64,000 nucleotides of DNA from Flavobacterium sharifuzzamanii (GTDB taxonomy: Bacteria; Bacteroidota; Bacteroidia; Flavobacteriales; Flavobacteriaceae): NCBI RefSeq assembly GCF_003254585.1, contig NZ_QJGZ01000033.1, positions 1-64,000 of the forward strand, written 5' to 3'. The stretch's first letter is position 1. Each line of letters opens with the position of its first letter. This document shows positions 1 through 8,785 of this stretch, in pieces. The notes under the pieces are model-generated. The model saw only the letters and a list, made by a program, of their open reading frames with translations, was not told the origin of the DNA and made no database searches. Made by a program: the position numbers and the translations under genes.

Positions 1-23
1 TGTGGGAGAGTATGTCGTCGCCT
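1..23 (+). rRNA. rrf: 5S ribosomal RNA, 3' end (partial)
   Basis: The first bases (TGTGGGAGAGTATGTCG and the following TCGCC) look like the conserved 3' arm of a flavobacterial 5S rRNA. They are followed within about 10 bases by a strong hairpin and T-run. The body of the gene lies outside the window. The identification is by recognition of the terminal helix only. Confidence 0.65.
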
Positions 24-33
24 TTCTTTTTAG

Positions 34-66
34 AATCCTCATCATTAATCTGATGGGGATTTTTTG
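34..66 (+). terminator. Rho-independent terminator of the rRNA operon
   Basis: An 11-bp stem (AATCCTCATCA at 34-44 pairing with TGATGGGGATT at 51-61, one G-U wobble) has a 6-base loop and is followed directly by a T-run. Its position right after the 5S end suits an rRNA operon terminator. The remaining bases up to 241 hold no gene that I can see, only the leader of the next gene. Confidence 0.8.
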
Positions 67-241
67 GTTTATGCCGGTTTGGAATCGTCTTTAGCTAGAG
101 ATTTTTTATTTTCAATTATGCTTGCAATTTTATTTTAGAAGTGTCAGCGCATTTCTAAAACTGAATTGAATACAAGAATTTATTATAGAATGATATTTAT
201 TACCTTTAGGTTTTTAAAATCAGAGGGTTAATATAAAACGA

Positions 242-1297
242 ATGCTTATGACGGTTTACAGAAATATTTTTATAGGTGTTATTTGTGCGCTTCTTTTGTC
301 GGCATGCAATAATAAAAGTGATTTAAATGAACAAGATAGAAATCTTAGTTTATATTTAAAAGATACTACATCTGGTATAAAGACTGGAGGAATAAAAATT
401 ATTGAAATAAATACTCCAAAAGGAAAGTTTAAAGTATGGACTAAACGAATTGGAAATAATCCTAGAATAAAAGTGTTGTTGCTAAATGGTGGACCGGGAG
501 CTACTCATGAGTATTTTGAATGCATGGAAAGTTTTCTTCCTCAAGAAGGAATTGAATTTATTTATTACGATCAGCTTGGTACGGGGAATTCTGACAATCC
601 TAATGATCCGAGCTTTTGGGATTTATCACGATATGTAGAGGAAGTGGAGCAGGTGCGTAAGGCTCTTAATTTGGATAAAAACAATTTTTATTTATTAGGA
701 CATTCATGGGGGGGAATTTTGGCGTCCCAGTATGCTCTTAAGTATCAACATAATTTGAAAGGGCTTATTATTTCCAATATGATGATGAGTGCTATTGATT
801 ATGATAAATATGCAGATGAAGTGCTGGCAAAACACATGGATCCAAAAGTTCTTGCAAGAATTAGAGAGATAGAGAAGAATAAAGATTTTGAAAATCCTGA
901 ATATATGCGATTGCTGATGCCTAATTTTTATTCAAAGCATATATTACGCTTAGCTTCTGACAAGTGGCCTGAACCGGTGAATAGGTCCTTTAGCAAAATA
1001 AACCAGTCGCTGTATGTAACGATGCAGGGGCCAAGTGAATTTGGGCTCTCAGGAAAACTTGAAAAGTGGGATATTAAAAAAGAACTTCCAAAACTGATTG
1101 TGCCAACATTATCAATAGGCGCCAAGTATGACACTATGGATCCAGAACATATGAAATGGATTGCGTCTCAAGTAAAAAATGGCACTTATTTGTATTGCCC
1201 TAATGGTAGCCATATGAGTATGTATGATGACCAGGATATCTATATGAATGGTTTAATTAAGTTTCTTAGGGACACCGATAGAACTAACGAAAAATAA
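242..1297 (+). CDS. Proline iminopeptidase-like alpha/beta hydrolase lipoprotein (peptidase S33 type)
   Basis: This 351-aa alpha/beta-hydrolase is probably a lipoprotein: a short hydrophobic N-terminus ends in the lipobox LLSAC (Cys22). Family signatures are GGPGATHEY (residues 83-91, oxyanion loop), YDQLGTGNSD (109-118) and the nucleophile elbow GHSWGG with Ser155. A C-terminal Asp in YDTMDP and His in GSHMSMYD complete a plausible triad. These are hallmarks of prolyl aminopeptidases, which release N-terminal proline from peptides, so an envelope-anchored peptide scavenger is likely. The substrate is inferred. Translation could start at the first ATG or at the ATG two codons later. The gene stands alone and converges with the next hydrolase gene; no clear terminator lies in the 123 bases between them. 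Confidence 0.85.
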   Translation: MLMTVYRNIFIGVICALLLSACNNKSDLNEQDRNLSLYLKDTTSGIKTGGIKIIEINTPKGKFKVWTKRIGNNPRIKVLLLNGGPGATHEYFECMESFLPQEGIEFIYYDQLGTGNSDNPNDPSFWDLSRYVEEVEQVRKALNLDKNNFYLLGHSWGGILASQYALKYQHNLKGLIISNMMMSAIDYDKYADEVLAKHMDPKVLARIREIEKNKDFENPEYMRLLMPNFYSKHILRLASDKWPEPVNRSFSKINQSLYVTMQGPSEFGLSGKLEKWDIKKELPKLIVPTLSIGAKYDTMDPEHMKWIASQVKNGTYLYCPNGSHMSMYDDQDIYMNGLIKFLRDTDRTNEK

Positions 1298-1420
1298 TGC
1301 AAACAGTATAGATTTAGAAATTCTGAAATTACAATATATATGAAGAGAGAAAAATAAAATAAAAAGAAAGGAAGCTTATTTTTTTTAGAGCGTTTCTTTA
1401 ATTGTAGTTTTAGGAATGCT

Positions 1421-2317
1421 TTAATTTGATTTTTTTGCTTTTTTGGTACTTAAAGCTTTCTCTTTTATCCATTGAATTGAAATATCAAAAGGTAATGTAA
1501 TATTTCCAGAAACAGTATTGTGGCCTCGTGACGGAAACAGAGTATACTCGAAAGGTTTGCCTTGAGCTTTCATCTCATTTAATTGTTCTATACAAAGCTT
1601 AACAGGAATCTGTATATCTTTCTCACCAAAAAGCCAAATTCCTGGAATAGAAAGAGTATTTAGAAAAGTTTTGGGATCGGTTCCAACAAATTGATATCGG
1701 TCTGGATCATTTTTAGTATGCTCTCTAGCATCTTTTTCTGTATGATTTTCCCAAAAATTAGTATTCCCATTAGTATAAAACTGAAATCTAAGCTGTTCCA
1801 GAGTTGTAATGGTAGGGCCGCTAAATAAGACCATAAATTTTATTTGGGAATTTTTGCTTGCAGCAATAGGGATTATCCACCCTGCCTGACTGAAACCGAC
1901 TAGTCCAATTGGTATTTTTTTATCTTTCAAATTGCTTCGGAAAGTATTTACTGCTTCACTTGCATCTTGGGATAATAAATTAAGATTAGCAGTGTCAATG
2001 TTATTTGTTCCAACAGACGGCCCCACATATACGCCACCCGATTCTCCAACTCCGCGTTTATCGTATGTTAGTACAGCAATGCCTTCGCTGGCTAGACGTT
2101 TTGCAAATTCCAACTCTCTTTTTACGGGATCAGAACCATGAACAATTACAACTGCTGCAAATATTTTTTTAGGTGTTAAAATGGAACCCGAAAGAGTGAC
2201 ACCTTGGCTTTGGAACTTTACATCTTGAATGGTAAAATCAGCTGATTGGGAAAATGCAATTTCAGGCAGAGTTATGAATAATAGTGAAAGAAATAAAAAT
2301 TTAATGCTCATTCTCAT
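1421..2317 (-). CDS. Secreted alpha/beta hydrolase (dienelactone hydrolase/acyl-hydrolase-like)
   Basis: This 298-aa protein has a cleavable signal peptide (hydrophobic residues 5-20, then AFSQ). HGSDPVKRE (60-68) is the oxyanion region, YDKRGVGESGG (85-95) is the strand-4 loop, and GFSQAG carries the nucleophile Ser143. Asp in FGEKDIQ and His in SRGHNT near the C-terminus complete a triad. The layout is that of secreted BAAT/DLH-type esterases common in Bacteroidota; the substrate cannot be read from sequence. The first ATG is chosen, with a second ATG two codons on. It is transcribed away from the next gene across a 301-base spacer. Confidence 0.8.
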   Translation of the reverse strand: MRMSIKFLFLSLLFITLPEIAFSQSADFTIQDVKFQSQGVTLSGSILTPKKIFAAVVIVHGSDPVKRELEFAKRLASEGIAVLTYDKRGVGESGGVYVGPSVGTNNIDTANLNLLSQDASEAVNTFRSNLKDKKIPIGLVGFSQAGWIIPIAASKNSQIKFMVLFSGPTITTLEQLRFQFYTNGNTNFWENHTEKDAREHTKNDPDRYQFVGTDPKTFLNTLSIPGIWLFGEKDIQIPVKLCIEQLNEMKAQGKPFEYTLFPSRGHNTVSGNITLPFDISIQWIKEKALSTKKAKKSN

Positions 2318-2618
2318 TTGATGGACCTTTAATATGGATTTTTAGATAGATAGCTGAAAATGATTGTCAATAATGTGAATTGCAATATTTTTTCTGTAAA
2401 TTATGTATTAGCTAATTGCTAATATAAGAAATATTAATTCAGTTAAAAGTAACCTTTTTTCTTAATTAAGAATGTAAATCATCATAAAATATCCGACAAG
2501 TTTTTGATTTTCATTTTCCTTGATCCATTCGTTTTTTTCCTGCATTCATTGCTTTACTGTTGAGTATCAAATGGCACTACCATACTTTTATCTCATCAAA
2601 CAATTAAAACTAAAAGAG
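2318..2618. other. Divergent intergenic region
   Basis: These 301 bases separate two divergently transcribed genes and contain no convincing ORF. The only structure I see is an imperfect palindrome at 2406-2424 (TATTAGC, 5-base spacer, GCTAATA). It could be an operator for either gene, but nothing ties it to a regulator in this window. Confidence 0.4.
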
Positions 2619-3365
2619 ATGAATAAAGAACTTACATTTTTAAGAACATTTGCCGCAGTTACGGCCATTAGTATAACCATGCTTGCTACGTTAGCATTCA
2701 AAAAAATAGGTAACCAAAGGTTTAGTGAGATCGACGTCGAGCGAATTAATATCGTAGAAAAAGACGGTACGATAAAAATGATCATTACTAATGTAGAACG
2801 TTTTCCGAATGGGACAGACAAAATCAATAATCGTTCTACCAATTCCGATCGTAAGAAGCGCTCGGGAATGCTGTTCTTCAATGATGAAGGCATCGAAACG
2901 GGCGGATTCATATATGACGGTAAAAAGAACAAAAATGGGCATTCAGCGGGGCTTTCACTTACTTATGATCAGTACGATGGCGATCAGGTAATGCAGCTCT
3001 TGACACAGGATGTCGAGCAAGGAGACAAAAGATTTGTGAGTAGCACGCTTGCATTCAATGATCGGCCAAGTAAAGAGTCGCAGCTTAAAACCATGGAAAT
3101 TATGAAAGAGTTAGAGGAACTTCATAAAAAGGACCCGAAACTGATGGAGGAGAAATATAAAGAATATGGAGCACAAGGTTTGATAGGTGGAGTTCCTCGT
3201 GTGATGTTGGGGAAATCCAAGAGCCAAAACAACGGACTGTTTCTTTTTGATGATAAAGGAATGCCGAGAGCAATGTTTTACGTGGACAAGGAGAATAATG
3301 CAAAACTCGATTTCTTTGATGAGAAAGGAAATACTATTGTTTCTTTTCCAGAGTCAAAGAAATAA
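2619..3365 (+). CDS. Membrane-anchored or exported protein of unknown function
   Basis: The ATG at 2619 (MNKELTFLRT) is chosen because it puts a hydrophobic segment at residues 10-26, as in a signal anchor. The reading frame is open 99 bases further upstream, but that extension is Cys/Phe-rich and unlike a real N-terminus. The roughly 248-aa product has repeated short motifs such as RINIVEKDGTIKMII, LFFNDEGIETGGFIYDG and FDDKGMPRAMFYVD. These suggest a beta-rich fold built from similar D-G-containing units. I do not recognise a named family. A terminator follows 22 bases after the stop, so it appears monocistronic. Confidence 0.7.
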   Translation: MNKELTFLRTFAAVTAISITMLATLAFKKIGNQRFSEIDVERINIVEKDGTIKMIITNVERFPNGTDKINNRSTNSDRKKRSGMLFFNDEGIETGGFIYDGKKNKNGHSAGLSLTYDQYDGDQVMQLLTQDVEQGDKRFVSSTLAFNDRPSKESQLKTMEIMKELEELHKKDPKLMEEKYKEYGAQGLIGGVPRVMLGKSKSQNNGLFLFDDKGMPRAMFYVDKENNAKLDFFDEKGNTIVSFPESKK

Positions 3366-3386
3366 AAAATATACATTAATAGGAAG

Positions 3387-3418
3387 CAGTCCTTTGGAAT
3401 TATAGGGCTGTTTTTTTT
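3387..3418 (+). terminator. Rho-independent terminator
   Basis: CAGTCC (3387-3392) pairs with GGGCTG (3405-3410) through a 12-base loop and is followed by eight T residues. It ends the preceding gene and insulates the kinase/regulator pair downstream. Confidence 0.75.
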
Positions 3419-3441
3419 GTAAATTGCCTAGCAAAATAGTA

Positions 3442-4473
3442 ATGAAAAATATCCTCCATAAAATAAAAGAAAACTACGGTTTCCTGCTGTTCATTTTGCT
3501 TTTTGCATATATGCAGTCGATTTATACTCGGATTGTGGGAAGACAGGAAATCAACGCTTATACGTTCACCCCAGAAGCTGCGGTGGCAACATTGATAGGA
3601 GCTGGTATTTTGTTTTTGATTATCCTTTTCTTTATCCGAAAATGGCAGGAAAACGATGTTTTTGATACGGGAACAATGCTAAAAGTTTTTGGTTCGTCAT
3701 TACTTGTATTTGTAGCTTCAATGTTACTAATTGGATTTTTAATTGCACTCGCATTTGATACCGTAGCACGAAATTTTAATTCGCATACCTTGACGATTTC
3801 GCTGTTTTCACATTTTTTGGATGGATTTATTTACGGCAGTTTTTTTCTTGCTTATTACTATTATCAAGGCAATAAAAAGCACCAAGAGAAATTAGCAGCA
3901 TACAATGAAGCATTGGCGGAAAGTAAAATCAATCAGCTAAAAACTCAGCTAAATCCACATTTTCTGTTTAATAACTTGAATATATTGGATCAACTGATAG
4001 AAGAGGACAAACACAGAGCCTCAGATTTCCTAAATGAATTTGCAGAAATTTACCGCTATGTCTTACAGTCGACAGATAAAGAATTGGTCAGCATTGAGGA
4101 AGAAATTGATTTTGCGCAACAATATTTCAAACTTGTCCATCACAAATATGGAAATATCTATCAACTGCAAATTGAAAAGAAAATTACAATTGGTTTTATT
4201 GTTCCCATGACTTTACAATTACTCGTCGAGAATGCGGTGCAACACAATCTAGGAACGAAAGAAAATCCGATTTGCATCCAAATAAAAACTGACGCAAATA
4301 TTTCTGTTTCCAACAATATCAATCTTAAGCGAAATATTAAGCCTTCATCGGGACGGGCATTGAAGAACATAGAAGAACAATATGGTTTGCTTTCCGGAAA
4401 GAGAATAGAAATTCAGCAAAGAGATAATATTTTTTCGGTCAGTATTCCCATAATTTACAAGCAAAACGCATGA
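3442..4473 (+). CDS. LytS/YehU-type sensor histidine kinase
   Basis: This 343-aa kinase has four predicted transmembrane segments in the first ~140 residues. A short coiled linker follows, then the His_kinase domain with QLNPHFLFNN; the phospho-acceptor is His173 counting from the ATG at 3442. The ATP-binding part carries VENAVQHNLG (N box), but the G boxes are short and degenerate, as is common in this family. The frame is open to a TTG at 3424; the ATG at 3442 is preferred. The gene overlaps the next by 4 bases (ATGA), so kinase and regulator are translationally coupled. No extracytoplasmic sensor domain is evident, so the signal is probably sensed in the membrane. Confidence 0.88.
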   Translation: MKNILHKIKENYGFLLFILLFAYMQSIYTRIVGRQEINAYTFTPEAAVATLIGAGILFLIILFFIRKWQENDVFDTGTMLKVFGSSLLVFVASMLLIGFLIALAFDTVARNFNSHTLTISLFSHFLDGFIYGSFFLAYYYYQGNKKHQEKLAAYNEALAESKINQLKTQLNPHFLFNNLNILDQLIEEDKHRASDFLNEFAEIYRYVLQSTDKELVSIEEEIDFAQQYFKLVHHKYGNIYQLQIEKKITIGFIVPMTLQLLVENAVQHNLGTKENPICIQIKTDANISVSNNINLKRNIKPSSGRALKNIEEQYGLLSGKRIEIQQRDNIFSVSIPIIYKQNA

Positions 4474-5237
4474 TAAAAATAGTAATCATAGAAGACGAAA
4501 TTCCGGCAAGGAAAAAACTCAAACGCTTTATAGAAGAATTGGGTTTGCCAACTGAAATCTTAGCGGAATTAGACACGGTGCAATCTGCTATTGAATTTTT
4601 GAATCAGACTCAATCTGATATTATTTTTTCGGACATTGAACTTTTGGATGGCAATGCTTTTGAAATTTACGAACAGGTTTCTGTAACATGCCCTATAATT
4701 TTCACTACTGCTTATGACCAATTTTGGATGGATGCTTTTGACAGTAATGGCATCGCTTATTTACTGAAACCTTTTTCTAAAGAACGTTTTCAAAAAGCTT
4801 GGGATAAATTCCGCTTGCTTAAACATCCAGCTGCAGAAGAACAAAATGCTATTGCTAATTTGACGCAGCTTATCCAGCAGAATATTTTAAAGAAGTCTTA
4901 TAAGAAGCGTTTTGCCATTAGCACACATCAGGGAACGTACTTTTTGGACACGGAAGCCATTTTGTTTTTTGAAGCCAATGAAGGCGTGGTGTTTGCTTAT
5001 GATTGTCAAGGAAAAAAACATTTGCTGTCCGAACCAACTTTAAAGGAAATAGAGGAACAGCTTGACCCTTTGGATTTTTATCGCATCAACCGAGGAGAAC
5101 TTATCCATAAATCTTATATCGAAAAAATTGAGCGTTATAATAAAAATACATTAGCCATCAAGTTAAAAGATTACAAAACTCACCTCAAAACCAGTCAAAG
5201 CCAAACAGCTGCATTTCGGGAATGGGTTGAGAAATAG
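4470..5237 (+). CDS. LytTR-family response regulator
   Basis: The 255-aa regulator has an N-terminal receiver with acidic residues at EDE (8-10), phospho-acceptor Asp55 in IIFSDIELLDG and the conserved Lys in YLLKPF. A LytTR DNA-binding domain follows from about residue 145, with LFFEANEGV and FYRINRGELIHKSYIEKIE as its typical motifs. It is the partner of the kinase encoded immediately upstream (4-base overlap). LytTR proteins bind as dimers to direct repeats; the targets are not identifiable here. It ends 32 bases from the convergent LuxR-type regulator. Confidence 0.92.
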   Translation: MIKIVIIEDEIPARKKLKRFIEELGLPTEILAELDTVQSAIEFLNQTQSDIIFSDIELLDGNAFEIYEQVSVTCPIIFTTAYDQFWMDAFDSNGIAYLLKPFSKERFQKAWDKFRLLKHPAAEEQNAIANLTQLIQQNILKKSYKKRFAISTHQGTYFLDTEAILFFEANEGVVFAYDCQGKKHLLSEPTLKEIEEQLDPLDFYRINRGELIHKSYIEKIERYNKNTLAIKLKDYKTHLKTSQSQTAAFREWVEK

Positions 5238-5269
5238 GGGAATGTTTAAAAGTTAGCTCTGGTGACCTA

Positions 5270-5923
5270 TTACAAAAATGGTTCTGTCAGTCTGTGTTTA
5301 AAAGAAAATAGCACAAGGCCTACTTTTGATTTGATGTTATATTTTTCAAATAAAGCTGCTCTGTACGCTTCAATTGATTTTATGGATAAATTCATAATTT
5401 CTGCCATCTGGTCATATGTTAATTCTCTCTCGTCGCAAACCAATTTAAGAAAATCCAATTCTCTTTGAGTTAAAGTAATATTGCTTTTTTTCTCGCCGCT
5501 GTTATCATAATTTCGAACACGTTTAAGAATTTCAGAAACGTTGTTATATCCTATTTTAATAATGTTATCAATAGCAAATTTCAAATCGTGGGCTGTACAA
5601 TTCTTATGTAAAAATCCTCTTGCTCCATGATGATAAGCTGAATCGATTATTTGTTCGTCAAGATGCTGTGTTAAAAGCAATATTTTAAACTCTTCTTCCT
5701 TTTCTTCCAGTATTTTTAACACTTCAATACCATTCATATATGGCATAGAATAATCTAGAATGTAAATGTCTGGAGTTGGATTTATGGGAATTGCCTTCAG
5801 GAAATCTTCACCATTATCAAATTCATTAATTACTCTATAGTCTCCTATTTTATGCAGCAATTCTTTTAGGCCTTGTCTTACAATAGAATGATCATCAATT
5901 ATGCAAATATTAATCTGTTCCAT
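5270..5923 (-). CDS. NarL/FixJ (LuxR-HTH) response regulator
   Basis: The 217-aa protein has a receiver domain with DD at 10-11, phospho-acceptor Asp57 in YILDYSMP and the Thr/Lys switch residues (LLTQH, LHKN). The C-terminal LuxR-type HTH runs from about 147 to 205 (LTQRELDFLKLV, then MNLSIKSIEAYRAAL). It is the last gene of a minus-strand group (lipoprotein, membrane protein, kinase, regulator) with 3-base spacing to the kinase. It is the obvious candidate to bind the TAGG-N7-CCTA repeats found upstream of this group and of the genes to the right; that link is inference. Confidence 0.9.
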   Translation of the reverse strand: MEQINICIIDDHSIVRQGLKELLHKIGDYRVINEFDNGEDFLKAIPINPTPDIYILDYSMPYMNGIEVLKILEEKEEEFKILLLTQHLDEQIIDSAYHHGARGFLHKNCTAHDLKFAIDNIIKIGYNNVSEILKRVRNYDNSGEKKSNITLTQRELDFLKLVCDERELTYDQMAEIMNLSIKSIEAYRAALFEKYNIKSKVGLVLFSFKHRLTEPFL

Positions 5924-5926
5924 ATT

Positions 5927-6700
5927 TTATATTCTTTTATTTTCAGAAAGGGTAATTGTAGTACCAGATCCAACCTCGCTTTCTATAGCTAGATGATAGG
6001 CTATACTGTTAGCTCTGTTTGCCATGTTTGTTAATCCTAAAGATAATTGATCTTTTTTATCGGTAGAATTAAATCCTTTTCCATTATCTGTAATTATCAT
6101 TTTAAAATGAGGTTTGGTTGTTATAAAAACATTCATTTTAGAAGCTTTGGCGTGTTTAAGAATATTACTAATGCATTCTTGAAATATGCGGTAAATAATT
6201 ATCTTCTCATTATCGCTAAATTTCTTTACTACTATTTCTTCAAATGAGTAAATAATTTCAATTTTGTTATTTTTTTGTAACCTCTCTATTTCTATGATTA
6301 TGGCTTTTATTACATCCTGTTGTAATAACATTTGGCTATTCAAGGCATGACTGATGCTTCGTATAGATTTTGATAAATTGCCTAATGATTGCGATACAGG
6401 TTCTAATATTTTTTCTAATTCGGGAGAATCCAATTTCATATTTTCTATTTGAAAATTGATATATGTCAGCTGTTGGCCAGCATCATCATGCAGATCCTCA
6501 GAAATATTATTCAAGACCTGTTCTTGGGTTTCAATTACAGTTTGTGTAATGGCTTTTTGGAAATCGAGATCCTTCTCATGTAGGAGTTCGGTATATTTTC
6601 TTATCTTATTAAAATAAAGACGAATAAGAATAACACAGAAAAAAAGTATTAACCCAATAAAAATAAACGCGATTATTATTCCTAGTACGATTTGATTCAT
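5927..6700 (-). CDS. NarX/DegS-like sensor histidine kinase (HisKA_3)
   Basis: The 257-aa kinase has one transmembrane helix (residues 5-29), a coiled linker and a HisKA_3 dimerisation domain with the phospho-acceptor His71 in SEDLHDDAGQQL. The ATPase domain has NILKHAKAS (N box), DNGKGF and a final GSGTTI (G boxes). There is no periplasmic sensor domain. The 4-base overlap with the membrane protein upstream (6697-7335) suggests that protein, or the lipoprotein before it, supplies signal input. Its partner is the LuxR-type regulator that follows. Confidence 0.88.
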   Translation of the reverse strand: MNQIVLGIIIAFIFIGLILFFCVILIRLYFNKIRKYTELLHEKDLDFQKAITQTVIETQEQVLNNISEDLHDDAGQQLTYINFQIENMKLDSPELEKILEPVSQSLGNLSKSIRSISHALNSQMLLQQDVIKAIIIEIERLQKNNKIEIIYSFEEIVVKKFSDNEKIIIYRIFQECISNILKHAKASKMNVFITTKPHFKMIITDNGKGFNSTDKKDQLSLGLTNMANRANSIAYHLAIESEVGSGTTITLSENKRI

Positions 6701-7335
6701 TTGCAGTTGTATTTTTCTCTGTAGATGTAGATATTAATTAAAGAATAGTAGGCGATACAAACTATATTCACAACAAAAACATACAGTGTAACTTGGCCAA
6801 ATAAAACTATTCCCGTTACCTGTAGTGGTTTAAATCCTAATATTAACCCCATACCAAAAAAGAAATATACTGGAGCAAACAGCAGTAAATAATTATTGGA
6901 TAAGAAATACATTAAATTCTCTTCTTGTAACTGTCTATAACTTTCGTAAATGAATAGTATAACATAAAGCAAGGCACCAAAAATGAAAGTGTAATAATTA
7001 TTGGCATTTGTTATTTCTACAATTATAAAATTAATAGTAGAAAATAGTGCAAAAAGGCATAGTACGATATTGGCCATTTTTTTACTGTTTATGTTTTCTC
7101 TAAATGCCAATATCCAAAGAACATCATGAAAAACAATACTGATATTGAATGGTATTCGAATTGACCGATTATTATACACTAAAATAGAGTTTACAAGTTC
7201 TGTAATAAAAACTACAAAAAGAATATACAGAAGATAACGGTGCATCTTAATTTTCCAGCAAAGATTGCATAAAGCAAAAAGCAGCGTTATTAAAACGCAT
7301 GCTTTTATGGGATTTATGATATCTAGAATATTCAA
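6697..7335 (-). CDS. Polytopic membrane protein, possible sensory partner of the histidine kinase
   Basis: This 212-aa protein is almost wholly hydrophobic, with six or seven predicted transmembrane helices and no recognised motif. The start is a TTG (7333-7335): an in-frame stop (the TAA ending the preceding gene) lies three codons upstream and the next internal Met is at residue 31, inside the second helix. It overlaps the kinase gene by 4 bases. In similar Bacteroidota groups such proteins sit beside soluble-input kinases, so a role as membrane sensor is plausible but unproven. Confidence 0.65.
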   Translation of the reverse strand: MNILDIINPIKACVLITLLFALCNLCWKIKMHRYLLYILFVVFITELVNSILVYNNRSIRIPFNISIVFHDVLWILAFRENINSKKMANIVLCLFALFSTINFIIVEITNANNYYTFIFGALLYVILFIYESYRQLQEENLMYFLSNNYLLLFAPVYFFFGMGLILGFKPLQVTGIVLFGQVTLYVFVVNIVCIAYYSLINIYIYREKYNCK

Positions 7336-7345
7336 TTGTATTTAT

Positions 7346-7969
7346 TTACAAAGGCTTATTATCAATAGAAATAAATGGAGGTTCTGTAGAATAATCGTAG
7401 TAATATGGTGCGCCATTTACTTGAATGACAACAACAGTTTCCATCGATCTTTTCGATTTGTCATTTAACTTGGCCAAACTGAACTGAAATTTGGCATTAT
7501 TATTTCCTTTTGCATGTTTTTTTGCCAGACTTCTTATTAAAGCTGTTGAAAAGCAATAAGATTTTTCTTTGTATTCTGGAACCATATGCAGTGAATCAAT
7601 TTTTTCCTTTTCCATATTAGTTGCTACCCTGAGATAGGAGTCATATCCATGATCTTTAATGATACCTTTAAGTTTTGCCCAACTAATATCATAAGTTCCT
7701 TTTTTGTCAAGGATTCCGCCTTTTACTTGATGAACATCTAAGACCGCTTGTTCCAATGTCTTTTTGCAAACACGATCTCCTTTTTCTTTCAACCATTTTA
7801 TTTTTCGGTCTATATTCGTTATAGTATCGTATTCCTTTAAAGTTATACACGCAGTATCTAGAATTTTTTGGTCTGGATTATCATTTGTTACTGGTTTGTC
7901 TACATTTCCTTTCTTTTGACAAGCTGAAATGGCTAAAACAATCATTAAGATCAGGGTAATTTTTTTCAT
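7346..7969 (-). CDS. Lipoprotein of unknown function, first gene of the two-component group
   Basis: This 207-aa protein begins with a lipoprotein signal (hydrophobic residues 4-13, lipobox AISAC, Cys17). The mature part is mixed alpha/beta with no domain that I recognise. A short stretch, VVVIQVNGAPYYYDYS, near the C-terminus looks beta-stranded. It stops 11 bases before the membrane-protein start and is probably co-transcribed with it, the kinase and the regulator. A perfect inverted repeat lies 67 bases upstream of its start (8036-8050). Confidence 0.7.
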   Translation of the reverse strand: MKKITLILMIVLAISACQKKGNVDKPVTNDNPDQKILDTACITLKEYDTITNIDRKIKWLKEKGDRVCKKTLEQAVLDVHQVKGGILDKKGTYDISWAKLKGIIKDHGYDSYLRVATNMEKEKIDSLHMVPEYKEKSYCFSTALIRSLAKKHAKGNNNAKFQFSLAKLNDKSKRSMETVVVIQVNGAPYYYDYSTEPPFISIDNKPL

Positions 7970-8035
7970 GATTAAAGTTATTTAAGGGTTAATAATTTAT
8001 GTCATCAAATTTTATAATAATCCTCTCTTCTCCAC

Positions 8036-8050
8036 TAGGGTAAAACCCTA
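8036..8050. promoter_or_regulatory. Inverted repeat TAGG-N7-CCTA, copy 1 (candidate operator)
   Basis: TAGGGT-AAA-ACCCTA is a perfect 15-base inverted repeat centred about 75 bases upstream of the lipoprotein start codon on the minus strand. It matches two further copies at 8165 and 10187. A dyad of this size suits a dimeric HTH regulator; the nearby LuxR-type regulator is the natural suspect. Confidence 0.5.
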
Positions 8051-8164
8051 TTTTAATAAGGTTTTATCTCTACTAATCAATTTATGCGCTAAAATAGCGA
8101 TTTTCTTTCAAGAACAATACATATTGGTAATATTCAAAAGATTAGGTGAAAAACTATACTCTTT

Positions 8165-8179
8165 TAGGTATTTCCCCTA
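8165..8179. promoter_or_regulatory. Inverted repeat TAGG-N7-CCTA, copy 2 (candidate operator)
   Basis: The half-sites TAGG (8165-8168) and CCTA (8176-8179) are separated by 7 bases. The centre lies about 44 bases upstream of the start site expected from the promoter element at 8202-8209, which is where an activator would be expected to bind. Confidence 0.5.
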
Positions 8180-8201
8180 ATACTAAAATTAGTGTCTGGA
8201 G

Positions 8202-8209
8202 TAGTTTTG
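8202..8209 (+). promoter_or_regulatory. Candidate promoter -7 element
   Basis: TAGTTTTG matches the Bacteroidota -7 consensus TAnnTTTG and lies 78 bases upstream of the next start codon. No good -33 TTG is visible at the right spacing, which would be consistent with a promoter that needs an activator. Confidence 0.4.
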
Positions 8210-8286
8210 GAATACATATTTCATAACACAACCAGGCAGCCGAAAAGGGAATTTATAGAGTAGGCATTACTATAAAATTAAATATT

Positions 8287-8709
8287 ATGTACTTACAAAA
8301 TTTACAACTTGAACCCCTTAATTACAATATTATTAAAAGCGAATTGCTGAATGATATTGATAATGAACCGATCCCTACATTAGATGAAGTTAAAGAAAGT
8401 TTAGCAGAAATGTATCAACAGGCTAGTGTGGCTACATCGCAGCTATATTATTCGAATCTAGAGAGTTTAACACAAGCTAGAACTGTAAACTTTTCTGCTT
8501 CATTGGCTGGCTCCAACTTATGGCAAAAATTGAGAAAATATCTTTGTGGATTTCTAACACCTGATTCAACCGCTTCTGAAATTATTGATAAAATAGTTGA
8601 ATTTCTTTCCTCTTTTATTCCGGGCGGAATTTTTATTAGCTATTTGGCGAAAAAACTCATTAGATATATTCTGAATCTAGGATATGCAGAACTATGCCCT
8701 TTAAGCTAA
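8287..8709 (+). CDS. Small protein of unknown function
   Basis: This 140-aa protein has no signal peptide. The first ~75 residues are hydrophilic and helical. The C-terminal half has a likely amphipathic or membrane-interacting segment (FLSSFIPGGIFISYLAKKLI, about residues 107-126). It ends 76 bases before the next gene and may share its promoter. Family unknown. Its expression is probably governed by the operator-like repeats upstream. Confidence 0.6.
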   Translation: MYLQNLQLEPLNYNIIKSELLNDIDNEPIPTLDEVKESLAEMYQQASVATSQLYYSNLESLTQARTVNFSASLAGSNLWQKLRKYLCGFLTPDSTASEIIDKIVEFLSSFIPGGIFISYLAKKLIRYILNLGYAELCPLS

Positions 8710-8785
8710 TCAAAACGTAAAAATTAGGTTAATGTAAAATATAAGTTTTTCAAAATTTTAACCATAAACTACAAACCATAACTAT

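Larger units (their letters stand above)
7970..8286. other. Divergent regulatory region between signalling group and next gene
   Basis: These 317 bases lie between two divergent transcripts and encode nothing convincing. They hold two perfect copies of TAGG-N7-CCTA (8036-8050 and 8165-8179), an extra TAGG half-site at 8143-8146 exactly 22 bases upstream of the second copy, and a TAnnTTTG promoter element at 8202-8209. A second overlapping inverted repeat (TAAAACC at 8041-8047 with GGTTTTA at 8060-8066) is also present. Confidence 0.55.

Noticed and set aside
1298..1420. AAAGAAA...TTTCTTT stem between the convergent hydrolase genes as a terminator
   Set aside because: The stem is only seven A-T-rich pairs with a long loop, too weak to call.
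2520..2618. N-terminal extension of the unknown exported protein to the first possible start
   Set aside because: The extension is Cys/Phe-rich and hides the hydrophobic signal segment; the ATG at 2619 gives a normal N-terminus.
8041..8066. TAAAACC...GGTTTTA inverted repeat as a terminator
   Set aside because: It lies in a divergent promoter region where neither transcript ends, and lacks a T-run; it overlaps the operator-like TAGG-N7-CCTA copy.
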